DNA of 64,000 nucleotides. Source: Anthonomus grandis grandis. Its lineage: Eukaryota; Arthropoda; Insecta; Coleoptera; Curculionidae. The stretch spans positions 41,347,131 through 41,411,130 of the forward strand of contig NC_065548.1 in the NCBI RefSeq assembly GCF_022605725.1, read 5' to 3'. Position numbers and translations under genes: made by a program. The notes below the pieces were generated by a model that ran no database searches, was not told the origin of the DNA, and worked only from the letters and a program-made list of their open reading frames with translations. Below are positions 32,880 through 44,299 of the stretch, piece by piece (the stretch's first letter is position 1; the number at the start of each line of letters is the position of its first letter).

Positions 32880-33370
32880 AACTCTCCTCTAATTTAGTTC
32901 AACTTAATAATGAAAATAGCCACCTTTACAAATTAATATCCTTTTTTGGTAATATTTCTCTTCAGCTTGCAAAGTTTTTTATGTCTTCTAATCTAATTAT
33001 CTTCAAAACAACAAACAATTTAAAAAAGCAACTAGTTAGTGGGATAGACAAGGCTTATTTCTTTTCAGAATCAGGGATACATTCATTAAAATGTAATGAC
33101 TGTTATGCCATTACAACAAAACTCCAGGCACCAGAATAAAAGAACATACAGCTTTGGTGGATTAATACGAGGATTCTGACAATACCGAAACTAAAACGAC
33201 ATTTATGAATTATTCATCGTACATGGGTTTTCTTTAACCCCGGAAATTGATATTTTACACGAATGCTCAAAAGGTAAAAAAATTACTTGTCAGAGAAAAT
33301 GGAAATAACTAAAGCTAAGGAAAGCCCCGTTCTTGTGTGTGTTTAACCATCACCTCATTTAAATAACAAC
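32880..33370 (+). pseudogene. Penelope-like element, C-terminal fragment (fourth copy)
   Basis: Plus strand. First piece (32905-33010): HLYKLISFFGNISLQLAKFF and FKTTNNLKKQLVSGIDKAYF, the linker between RT and nuclease, closely parallel to YFGGISQWVAKFF and FKTSNSVKRNLV in the copy at 4840-5816. Then SGIHSLKCNDC (33070-33105), start of the GIY-YIG domain; the GIY-YIG core itself is scrambled by an indel. Later pieces in other frames (about 33195-33330) match the nuclease end: TFMNY..., NPGN, LKRxKN..., EKMEITKAKE. Multiple frameshifts. The tail carries a tRNA-like module and a damaged hammerhead in the same order as the first PLE. Confidence 0.78.
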
Positions 33371-33476
33371 CTATCTGTTTGAACTTAAGTTCTTTTCATT
33401 TTAATTTTTATTGTTAAAATATTTAATACATGTGTTGATATAATTAGAATTATTTTCCTCGTTTTATTATGTATGT

Positions 33477-33548
33477 TGGTGGTCTATGGGTTAAACGCGC
33501 GCCTATGAATAAGGTTGCTGCATCTTTCCGCACTTGTGACATTTTACG
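33477..33548 (+). other. tRNA-like module in PLE tail, second example (degraded)
   Basis: TGGTCTATGGG at 33480-33490 fits an A box, and GTGGTCTATGGGTTAAACGC aligns with GTGGCCTAGCGGTCAACGC of the module at 4629-4711; both are followed by an AAGGTTG block and a T-rich run. The B box is not recognisable here. It lies about 130 bases after the end of the PLE coding piece and about 180 before the hammerhead; in the first PLE these distances are about 130 and 215. Confidence 0.4.
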
Positions 33549-33723
33549 TTTTTGCTTTTTTATTTATTTATTTTTTATCTACAGTGGATATTGCTAACCT
33601 AACCTAGCTTTTAATTTGTTGTTAGTTGTAATGTGATCTGAGTAGGTGTAGGTCTAGGTAAAAAGCTTTATCATATTTTATAAGCATTCTTTCTGTAAAA
33701 TTTTTAATTTTAATTTATTTTTT

Positions 33724-33760
33724 GGTCTGATGATGCTTCAACATGCGCGAAATAAATGAA
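33724..33760 (+). ncRNA. Degraded hammerhead ribozyme motif
   Basis: GGT followed by CTGATGA (33727-33733) and TGCTTC, then CGCGAAAT: first half of the core intact, second half GAAA followed by T in place of C. Stem II has lost most pairing and stem III cannot form as in the copies at 4378 and 7034. The downstream text (ttaatgaaaccgtgactt) still resembles the sequence after those copies. Probably inactive. Confidence 0.5.
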
Positions 33761-34267
33761 GCATTTAAAATTGTATATATTTAATGAAACCGTGACTTAA
33801 AGCTTTTGCTTTTGTTTCATTCATATTAAGGCTAAAATTATTTAAGATCTCCGTCCAGTGGGCGTAACTACACAAAAGAACAGCAGTTGGTCGGGTTAAT
33901 TTGAATTGAATTTTGAATTTCGGCAAAGATATTATTACGATATGTATTTATATTCCGGTTAGTCACAGGGGCAATACTGAGTTTAAATAAAAAATATACT
34001 CCGGTCTCTTCTGCGTAGCAACAATATTTATATTTACTTAATTCTATCATTAATTGCGATGGATTATTTAAGTTATTAAAGTTTAATATAGCAATAGACA
34101 CAAAATGTTACAATAAATATTTTGCCATTAATCACTTTGACTGCAATTAAAAAAAAAAAAAGATGGTAAGTGTTAAAGTCGACTTAAATATATAGTTCCT
34201 AACTTAAGATAATGTGGCATATTTTTTATAAAATTTCGAAAAGAACAGGAATAAATTATAGTTTAAA

Positions 34268-34471
34268 AAACTAAAAGATCACGCTTTTATTGCTAATCGA
34301 ACTAAAAAGTAGAAAATAATTTTTAATTACAAAGAGTTTTTATTACAGTAGTAGAAGGTCGGACAATGAATCATAATTAATTACCTACCACTGTAATAAA
34401 AACTCTTTGTTATTAAAAATTATTTTCTACTTTTTAGTTCAATTAGCAATAAAAGCATGTTTCTTTAGTTT
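34268..34471. repeat. Foldback element with 87-bp inverted arms
   Basis: Arms 34268-34354 and 34385-34471 are reverse complements with only a few mismatches, separated by 30 bases. Each arm contains cttttattgctaat and ctaaaaagtagaaaataat. Likely a foldback MITE. No target duplication confirmed; no coding. Confidence 0.85.
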
Positions 34472-34479
34472 ACTATTAA

Positions 34480-36550
34480 TTATTATTATTTAGTAACTTA
34501 TACTAACTATTATTTAGTTTTTTGTTGAACGCATCTCATATTACCTGGATATTTTCAAGGGCGGCGGCATTTTCAAACTTTTCATACTCTTATTATTAAA
34601 CTCGATAAAATAAATGTTAACTGTAAAAGTATACTAATTTGGTAAATAGAAAATACATTGGATTTAACGTACCGTTAAGCGAAATTCTGATCACATTGTT
34701 TTTGAACGTTAATCAAACTTGTGTGTCAGTGTATATAAAAAAGAATTAATTAAATTAATCCTGGCAGTCCTAATGAGGATAATGGGAAACTGTTATCAAA
34801 TTATTGCATTGTCATCAGTCCTTGATACGTCTGCAAATTTTAAAGTTGATCAGACTTTTAGAAACCAGTGAAAATTAAGCTCAAAGATTCCGTTACATAC
34901 ATACATAGATACAACCCAACCTAATAAAATCGTGTTAAAAATAGTCTGTGGAAGTTCTAATTCTAGACAAGGTAACAATGGTCGCCTCCCACCACTTTTG
35001 CGGAAAATAGCTTTCCTCCAGAGAGCAATTTATATTATAGTTAAGAGGTTTAATAACCGCAGTACAATAAAACAGAAAAATAACAATAATTAAATTGCGT
35101 GCTTTATATATTTTGCTTTTGGTATATTAAAGAATGGTTACTAAATTCTTTCTTTTAGGTTTAACAGTTACCAAATTAGAACTATACATCCTCTAAAAAT
35201 GTTATGAAATCACCATTAGGCCTGTTGTTGTTATTTATATTAGTATATTATTACATTAGATGTTTTGGATGAATACCCCCAATTCCCAATCTACTCCAAT
35301 TTTCTTTACCTCTACAAATAACAAGTTAATAAATTAAAAAGATTCTTTCCTTTTGTAATATTTCTAAACTGCTTCTTATTTCATTCTAAATTACTTAAAT
35401 GAAATTCTAAATGGCATAAACCTGAGACGAGGCGGCTTAGGCGTTATCCACGCCCCACAGGATGTACATTTTTTAAATTATTAACCCCTTTTTAATGGCT
35501 CACGTATGTCTTAAGATGTTAAGTACCGACTTTATGAAAAAATTAGCCTTAGATCAATTAAAGTCAGACTTGACTAATTTATTCATTTTCTGACATACTA
35601 CGATATGGTATTAGCTCCAAATTAAACTATAAATATAATGACTGTCCAATATAATGTTAACATTTTTAACTCTTCAATCCCCAATAAAGTAAATATTAAA
35701 AAAAATGAATTAATAAGATTATAATTAATAGAATATAAATTAATATTGATTAGGATTAAGATATATAAGTGGACTATAAATGTCTCCAACAAGAATTTTT
35801 TTTGCTTTGATTTACTTTTAGCTTTATCCGAATTTGTTTGAGAAAAGATGTAGTTTCTATATGTAAAATGAGAGAAGCATTTTTAAAGCACACATCAATA
35901 AAACTGTATTTTGAACTACAGAAACAAAATTATCCTAGTGTAAATAAATAATCCTACTATTAAGAATAAAGGAATGAAGCCCGATTTCTGAGACATCAAT
36001 TACGTAATATTTATATTTTTCTGCCTGATCCTAAAAATTATTAAAGTTGTTTAAGAGCGATTTCATTTTAAGATGCGTATATAAAAACATAAATGAATAA
36101 AGTTTTAGAGCATTTCTTTTATTGATAAATAAAGCCTAATTTGCATTCATATTGATTTTATTTTACGGAATATTAAAAGTATAGTATAATGAATCTCAGT
36201 AACGCATTTCTGTCAGGAACACACTCTTTTTATTGACATCAGATTACAGCTTTCACCTGGCTTGCATTGAATGTCGTTTAATTATTTCCAAGATAAACAA
36301 GAAAACTGAATAAATTGTCATAAAAGGAAATCCTTTATAAAGACCCATGGAATAACTTAGAATTGAATAAAGGTTTTTTTTTAAATTTAATTGAAAGAAA
36401 TACTTAAAAGTAGAATACCTAATTTCAACGAACAATAAAATTACAAATATAATGTTAAATTATATCTTAATAGAATTCATCCATATTGTAATATGCTTTA
36501 TGCAAAAGTAGTTCCTTTAACCGACAGCGAAAAGTGTTGAGCGAACTGTT
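34480..36550. other. No gene recognised; AT-rich spacer
   Basis: AT-rich sequence without motif-bearing frames. A GC-richer short patch at 35415-35465 (gagacgaggcggcttagg) is unexplained. Open frame 36253-36435 (minus) has no motif. Confidence 0.5.
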
Positions 36551-36559
36551 GTCAAATTT

Positions 36560-37040
36560 GCTAATAAATGAATACATATTTTTCACCCCCTCCCCCCCTA
36601 TAAATTAAAGATTTTTACTTATCTCATATTGAGAAATAGGCCTTCGGTGCGCATCACGGTTTTTAAAGATAAGAGAAGAAGTCTCCGGTACGAAAACGGA
36701 GGTAAGAGATAATATTTTTTTGTCACAAAGTATGGTCTGCAAGATTCTCTTTGAGTTAGTTTGACAATAATGCGGATTGCCTTTTTTTGAATGACAAAAA
36801 TTTTATTCAGTAGGGCTAGTTTAGCAACACTTCAAAATGATATACCGTAACTAAGGTGAGACTCAACTGGAAAAAAATAAACTGGCCACGCCAGTTGTTG
36901 ACCGAATTCTTTCTTTACAACTCGCACGGGGAAACATCTTGATGATTTTTTTTGCCTAAGATTAGTATGTTTCATAAAACGTAATTGCTAGTCGACTAAA
37001 ATACCTTAAAATTTAGATGTTCTATTTTCTGGCAATAGAT
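36560..37040 (-). pseudogene. LINE RT C-terminal fragment
   Basis: Minus strand, from about 36860 down: LSYGISF then a TGA, SVAKLALLNKIFVIQKKAIR (thumb region 'YG-x-x-x-W ... F-x-I-Q-K-x-A-I-R-I-I'), LTQRESCRPYF and PPFSYRRLLLLSLKT. It is the same domain as at 29405-29900 but a distinct sequence. Upstream to about 37040 are eroded RT pieces (CFPVRVVKKEF). Followed downstream by a C-rich run (cccctcccccc, 36585-36597). Dead, truncated. Confidence 0.7.
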
Positions 37041-37289
37041 CACCAAGATTCATTACGTCATTTAATATTTAAGTGATCATTTACGTCACATCTGAATCCG
37101 ACCATGTGAGTCTTTCTTTCATGTAGCTCCAGAATTTCCTTACTTTTCGACAGAGTTGATGTGTCTTTCGCCAAGAATTTCTCAATTCTCTGGAGATATT
37201 GATTTTAACAAGGATGGTTAATATAAAGCAAGAACAAGAGCAACCCCAGAACAGAAGTTAATAAACTCCGAAATTATAACTAAAAAGTA

Positions 37290-37575
37290 AGAGGAGTAAT
37301 GTAACTCATGCGTGATGGGGCTCCACTTCAGTTCAGCATAGCTGCATAGCAGCTTGCCAATTTTTAGATGCAACTTTTGAAGAAAACTGGATCGAGCGCG
37401 CAGGTCAAAAGTTATGGCCATCCAGGTCACTGCATTTAAATCCGTTAGATTTTTTTCTTTGGAGTAATTTAAAGTTCCTTGTTTACAAAACTACAGTCAA
37501 CTCTGAAGAATAATTAACCCAACGGATACGGGATTCATATAATCAGATAAGACCACCATAAGTACAGGTGATGAC
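37290..37575 (+). pseudogene. Mariner-superfamily transposase C-terminal scrap
   Basis: Plus-strand frames read MRDGAPLQFSIAA (second catalytic Asp block, 'Q-x-DGAP-x-HF'), then after an indel FEENWIERAGQKLWPSRSLHLNPLDFFLWSNL (third acidic block) and VYKTTVNSEE then RIRDSYNQIR. These are the conserved phrases of the DD41D-type group found complete at 52480-53530. The fragment abuts the truncated gypsy at 37575, suggesting one cut the other. Confidence 0.7.
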
Positions 37576-40000
37576 CATGGACTATCACTTTTTTCTATTT
37601 TGTCCATTTTTAAAACCTTAGTCATCTGATCATCGATTTTCAGTTGCATTTGTGGGCTTACCGGATAATAACGGGATCTTATTCGTGTGTACTAGTAATA
37701 ATTTCATGCTCTACTAGATCAGTACATCCTAATTCATCATTTTTAACAGATTCAAAGTAGTGATTAACAACTGAATTTAAAGATTTCCTTTGCTCTAAAA
37801 ATAAATCATCAGCAGACTGAATCGAATTAATATTAAAATTCTGTTCATTGGTACCAAAATACCATTGCCCTTTTCTAAGATCTGGAACGTTTCCCATCTT
37901 TATCCAAAGTACAGTTTCTACAACAAGAGTGTGTTTCAGTTGTGGCATTACAGAGCAATTGAAAATGTGGATTCAGATCCTGCCGTTGAATTGGAACAGT
38001 CATGAAACTAATGCATTTAATTAATTTACCATTTGCAACTTGACAATTTTCATTTATTTCTCGAAGTTTAATTCTCAAATTTAAAAGAATATGATAACCC
38101 TTCAAACCTAGAAAAACGCTATTAGCACCTGAATCCAATAATCCATTGATTTTTGTTCCATAGACCGAGACTGTGATATAAGGACATTCATTTTGTTCAA
38201 CCTTAGAGAACAGATAAGACAAAATAGGTTTGCTGTGACTATCATAAAAGTCTAGTACACTCTGTGAAAATCAACAATTGAAACACGATTACGATCTAAC
38301 ATCGGTTTCTGCTTGAGTTTTCCGACTTTTTGGTATAAAAAGAAGCAATATGGTTAAGGCCTTGGCACTTATAACAGATTATATCTTGATCCCTATCACA
38401 GTTAGTTCTTGGAAAATCAGATGCACTCTGTCTATAATCTCTATTTACGTACCCTCTATTTCTACGATAATTATTATCTCTAGAATAGTTGTAATTATCT
38501 CTATCTCTCCTTGAATCTGATTAAATCTATTCCCTGAATAATCCTATCTCTATTAAAATTTCTACTCCCATTATTTACATAATCGATTCTACTTCTATGA
38601 TCACCCTTACTTTTATTTCTTTTCTTTCGTTTATCAAATTCGTTTATCTACTTTTACTACTACCATCTCTTATTCTTCTTTCGGTCTCCCTTCGAACCCT
38701 GAAACCTGACATCCGTTTATTTTGAGACTTTGCTCCTTCCTTAACCGAATCACTTTCTGTGTCACTATTAAAGTCTGAATTATATGATTTATATCCATCT
38801 TGAAAAAAACTTTTTTAAGCTCGATATTATCTAATTTCTTTTTAGAGGATTTTTCTTCTCTATATGACAAGTCAGTTTCAACTATGTTTTTACTTGAAGA
38901 TAATGGAACAAAATTCAAAATGTCTCTACAATTGTCTTTAATTCCTCGACAAAATCTTACTAGTTCATTCACAGAATTTACCTCTACTAATAAGAGTTGA
39001 CTTTGATAGTAAGACAATATATTTTCCTAATAACTTTCAGCTTAACTGAATCTTCCACTGGTACAGTAAGACGAGCAAATAGATTATTCATATAGGCTAC
39101 ATAAATTGTAATACTCTCCCTGTCCCCTTGAGTTCTTGACTTAATTTGGTCCCATACTTTATCATTAAAATCTCTTGGTAAAAATTCATCTTTAAAATGT
39201 GTGCATAATGTTTCCCAATCTGATATTTGATCCTTTAAAGATCTATAAAAAATTAAAGCTTTTCCCTCAAAAAGTTCCACAGCACTTTTGAAAAGCTGCT
39301 GGGTTGATACACCTCTTGATTCACTTAATTCAGTAACCCTTTCTAAAAATGTATTCAATTCCAATGAACTAGGTTCTGCTTCACCGCTAAACTTAAGACC
39401 CCACTTAGCAATATTAACATTTTTCAAAGAAGTAGTAGTCAGTAGTAGTTTGTTGCGTTATTTGATCTGTGGTTAAATTACTCTGATCCTTCTTATTTGG
39501 TGTAGAGGTATTAGCACTTTGATTTGTTCCTATATGAAAATCAATATCAAACGGATTTGATTGCTTATTTTTCCTGTTACAAAACTACTCTTCGTTTTCA
39601 AAATTTGCTATACACTGTAAAGCTTCCAAAAGTAGTTGCGAAGCCTCAGCCCTTTCAGTGGCTTCCTTTGAAAAAATATGTTCAATTCTAACAAAAATGT
39701 GAGCAAGTTTTCTAATAACAAACCAAATTTTCTAATATGAGTGGCACTAAATTCTTCATTTAAAAACTATTTAATTTCTAAAATTTTGACTTTACAGATT
39801 TCTAATTCTTCTTTAGGATTCAAATCATGACAAAATTTAAAACTATGACCCTCTTCTTGCAGTTTAATAAGTGGTTTTAATGTAATTAATAATAAGTTCT
39901 TTTACGGTTCCAGATGAAACAGCACCTCTGAGTTTAATTTCATACTCTAATTCTTCTTTGTTAAGTCAATCTAGATGCAATTTTAAAGACTTTTAAAGGC
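37575..40000 (-). pseudogene. Gypsy (Ty3)-type LTR retrotransposon: gag, protease, RT start
   Basis: Minus strand. Gag: eroded N-terminal pieces 40000-39480, then frame 39427-38987 with VNIAKWGLKFSGEAEPSSLE, LFEGKALIFYRSL, WETLCTHFKDEFLP and DRESITIYVAYMNNLFARL (retrotransposon gag fold), continuing to 38670. Zinc knuckle near 38365: CYKCQGLNH with the last Cys replaced by Tyr. Protease 38222-37875: INGLLDSGANSVFLG. After a frameshift near 37940, frame 37948-37679: WIKMGNVPDLRKGQWYF, the typical strand before Ty3 RT. At 37690-37580: RSRYYPVSPQMQLKIDDQM and SDSPWSSPVL, the RT start. Cut there; no RT palm, integrase or 3' LTR. Dead copy. Confidence 0.85.
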
Positions 40001-41400
40001 TTTTAAGCAAAATTATTCATGCCATTTAACCCTAAAGAAATTTGAAAAGAAGCTTAAATGTGAATCTTCAGTCTGTCAAATTTTTCCCAGAATCCACAAA
40101 CATTCTACATAAAATTTAGAACTCCTAAAGCTCGCTTGTTGAGAGCTTTGGGAGTCCTAATGATCCAGATATCCCAGACTATCCCAAACCTCACGTGGAA
40201 ACTCTCAAGACTCCCCGGAATTTCTGACGACACTCCAGCTCGCTAGAGGTTCATGAAACTTTTCGAGGTTGCTCCATGTACGACACTCCGTTCTCCAGAA
40301 ACTCCCAGGGCATTTCGAGAAATCGCTTCTTAAACTCTTGCTCCAGACACTCGGCAGAAGTAACTCAGAACATGGACACTCTTTGCGACAACTACACGCC
40401 GATGCTCCTTATCTGGTCCTGAGAAACCTCAGATGACACTCCGGATGAAAGACAATCTCATAGTACTCAGACTGTCCTAGAAACACCAACACTTGTGGGG
40501 ATAATACCAATTTTCTAAACCCTTAGACTCTCTATAGAAGCTCAACTCAAACTGTCTCAAAAACAATACCTATCGCTCCGCCTCTCTGAACTATGGACCC
40601 TCTGTAAAGTCCTCCAGTTGTCAAAAGAAACTCCACCTGACTCTTTAGAACTCCCCAGAATCCCACAGGGAATCTATAGACTCTGTAGACCTGTAGACTG
40701 TACTAAATTATATATAATCATAAAGATATTTTATTTTAAGGTATAGAGAGTTTGAAGTTACTCTCAAAAACTTCCAGTGCCAAGAATCGGTCAACAAAAG
40801 AGACTAGTTAGAAAAGTAGAATTGATTTCCAAGAGTTCAGTGTTACTCTGAGCTTTCCGGTTATCATAAGAAACAAGCTTACTAGCGAAAGAAATTTTAA
40901 AAGCCTGATATATTACTTTTATTATTAGAGCCTGCTTTTTTTATTTTTTTAACGGGTGTAATTTTACTCGAGCGCCAAAAATTTAAAAGGAAAATATATA
41001 TGTTGAGTTATGCTACATAATATTCATTGCTAAATTATGTAATAATCTGAGTTGGTGGAGTAATGATTGAGTTGGTAATTAATGCAATCGCTAATAATAC
41101 CCAAGTCAGTATTGAAGGAAAGGATATGCTTACCAAAGTAATTCCTCTCAACCTCATACTCACTGTAACTCATAACTCAGTCGGGCATGAGTCACTCCAC
41201 TCTCTGAGTGTAACAACCCCCCAGAAAGAATTTGTAAGGAAAATACGATGCGAGGGAAATGGTTGGTCGAAGAGAATTCTCCAAAAATATTATGCTTGGA
41301 TAATACTTCGAAACATTGTCGATCAAATAAATCCCACTGCATTAGCCAATGGTAAAAATTTTAGCGGATAACTTCAATCTGATATTTCTTAATATTCGCA
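40001..41400. other. Unidentified; CTC-rich stretch, possible gypsy leader/LTR
   Basis: Upstream of the minus-strand gypsy gag, so it is where its leader and 5' LTR should be, but no LTR partner is in the window to prove it. About 40130-40720 is unusual: G+C-richer and full of short variants of actcc, ctccag, aactcc and gaaactc. Open frames 41063-41371 (+) and 41160-41342 (minus) overlap each other and show no motif. Confidence 0.4.
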
Positions 41401-43320
41401 CTTTGCTTTCCCACACCAGAAAGAAAGTCCAGGAAGTGACAATCTATCAGTCAAACCCCTTCTTCATTACTCATTAATAGACAGAAGATCCGACCCATCA
41501 AAATAATCCTATTTACATTAGCCTCCGCTCATATTGAAGCTAACGCAACCTTGCATAACCATAATCAAAATCAGTAAATATGAAAAAAAATTAATGATTT
41601 ACTATACACATCACTTCATCACTTAATTCAATAGGAATGCTTTATCGGTGAGACATCATTAGTGAAATAAGAACTAACCTAAATTTATTACAAAACATAC
41701 AGCTATCCTGACTTGCCGTGTTCTGGCCGAAACGTCAATGTCCAAAATTTGAATGTCAAACATGTTTAATCTTTATTGATTGTGTTTGTTTTCTCTTAAT
41801 AAAATATCGGAAATAAATTAATACAATTTTTCTATTTATTTCCTAGACCACTTCCAATCATAAGGTAAGTACCAAAGATCTTTTCCCCTAATAAGGAGTA
41901 AGGTATAAAAACAAAACAGAAAGATAATTTAGCAGTTGATTCCCTAAATTATTCACAGAATGGGTGAGGACAAATAGCTATGATATTTGCCATCACACAA
42001 GATATTCCCTGACTGCTGTCTGCTAGACAATACTGAGTGAATTAAACAATTGTGAAAATTTAACAATGAAAGAAGACATGAAATGATAATAGCGCGTCAA
42101 GTTACCTCTGTACCAAATTAAGAATGAATTCAATTTTCATAGAAGGCATTTATTATTAATTTCATGTTATTACTCTTTTGTATTATACGGTGCATTCACT
42201 TTGTTTATGCAGAATAAATGGTTAAATTAGTTAGAAGGTTTTATTTATTTTATTGGATATAATAATAAGATTATAAATTTTGACTAATTAAATGGATTCT
42301 AATATTGACCATTAAATAAATGATGATCCATGTTGAAAAGTAACCGTAACAATATTTTAACGAGTTCGGCAATCATTGTTTAGACGAGCTAATGTTTGCA
42401 TTGAGGTTGAAGGCTGACATTTTTAGCAACTATTATAAGTCTGGTATTATTTATTGTTATTTTTTTTATTGAAGTAAAAGTTTAAGGGTAGATCTAAAAA
42501 TACGTTTTTTAAAATTTGAACAAAATCGAATTAAAGTTTATTAAGATATTGTGGCGTTAACTTTACAGTGTTACTATTTTGCCAAGAGTTTGCAGACGGT
42601 AGCTCAGAATTATTGGAGGCTTGAGATTGTTCGAAGGTTCACTTACCTCTATTAAAGCTCACCGGCTATTAAAGAATCTAAACTTGATTATAACTATTAA
42701 ATAAGAGGGCGCCACTGAGTTTTTTTTAATAAATGAAAGAAAACTAAGAAAAAGACTTGATATATAGGTTTCAATTAACAATTAAATGACCCTGGATAGA
42801 GTAGATTTAAAGAGGCAAAAAAAATATCTTAACAACACAACCAAATTATATTTACATCAAAGATATGTATACACCATATGTTCTAATCTGTTAAATGTTA
42901 ATAATTTGCCATAAATTAAAATATGAATAATGTTGATATGATTAAAATAAATTTGACAAATGTAACATTTAAATTATGATTTCGCTACTAGGTAGATTTC
43001 AGCACTTGAAAAATAAATTGCAATTATTAAAGTTTTTTGTATAAATTTGTAGTACGCGGGAGAAAGTTCATGAACCTTTTTACCTAAGGCATATCAGCCT
43101 TGACCGTGTTATATCTACTTAACTACCAAAAAGGGTACTGAAAAATACTGAAGAAAAAATAACTAAAATTATAGATAAGAAATTGACGTATTAAATTATG
43201 ATATTGATTAAATATTTGTAGCAATAAATTGAAATTAAAGGTATATCAATAAAAATTTAAGTAAGTGAGACAAATCTATGGTTAGTAATATTTAAATAAA
43301 TGAAATAAACTGTCCTGTAT
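41400..43320. other. No gene recognised; AT-rich
   Basis: No frame with a recognisable motif on either strand. Nothing supportable. Confidence 0.5.
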
Positions 43321-43559
43321 ATTCCTCCAAGAAATGAACGGCTAGCCTTCAAAACCGAGGCTGTGAATGTATGCCATTTGTAGCTTAGCTATCTGGACTG
43401 GGAATGTCTAATACTAGATCTAGCTCTGGCTCCAGCTCCACCGCTTTCAAGAATTTCCCGGGGAAATCAAAAGCCTGCAGCCATCAACAATTGAAGAAGA
43501 ATAAAGAGGAAAACGGAAAAGTAAAACCCTAAAACAACGGTTGCCATTGTATTGTAAAA

Positions 43560-43860
43560 ATGAATGGCGTTAAAAATGTGACACACTCACCTTGCTAAGT
43601 TTCATTCTCTATCCATCAAAATCTTGGGCATCCTGCACTAGAATTATGAATTAAACGGTTCCCCAAAGGAACAAGTAGACGCTTGGCGTCTACTTTGGTC
43701 CGTGGGGACCAGTAGAAATTTTTAAAATTTTTGTCAGTACTACAAAAAAAATCTCCACAATTATCCATTCCTAAACACGCAGTGGGGAAGATACCCGCCG
43801 TATCCCATAAGGCTCTGAGTTCAAACCTTAGCCTCGGTGCCACCATGGCACCGAGGCACC
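43560..43860. other. Hairpin-rich patch
   Basis: Contains two perfect hairpins: arms AGTAGACGC (43674-43682) and GCGTCTACT (43686-43694) with a 3-base loop, and CCTCGGTGCC with GGCACCGAGG around 43830-43854 with a 5-base loop. Outer complements (TCCCCA with TGGGGA, GGTCC with GGACC) surround the first. G+C-richer than its surroundings. The minus open frame 43616-43846 runs through these palindromes and has no known motif, so I do not call it a gene. Confidence 0.6.
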
Positions 43861-44299
43861 TCTACCCAACTATATTTCTTTTTTAGTTCTTCGAAAAAAT
43901 TAACATCTATAGTAAATACAGGGAGAAAAGGCAAGTTCTTATTATATATTATAATCAGAAATAAATTTCATTAAAATATTACTTACTTATTTCTGGGTAT
44001 CCTGCTTCAGAAAACCATTATGTTACAATACGCTCCGCTCTCAAGTTACTCATATAAATATAACCAATATTCAATAATACCTTCTTATTTTATTATAATA
44101 CGCTAGTGGCATCTAGGGTAAATACGCTGAAACAGACTCCTCAATTAATACACTGTTGTACTAGCGAACGTTATGACGTATTCACCATAGTATGCAGATA
44201 ATCGCAGTTTCCAAAGTAATTTCATTTACGTTTTTAAATTATGCTTCAAATTCAAAATTAATTTTTTTACCTTAAAAGCCATTCAAAACTTATAGGTCA

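Noticed and set aside
41063..41371. 102-codon open frame on +
   Set aside because: No recognisable motif, overlaps an antisense frame, and lies where a gypsy leader or LTR may be.
43616..43846. 76-codon minus-strand open frame and a possible tRNA B box (GGTTTGAACTC)
   Set aside because: The frame runs through palindromes and has no motif; no A box or cloverleaf accompanies the B-box-like word.
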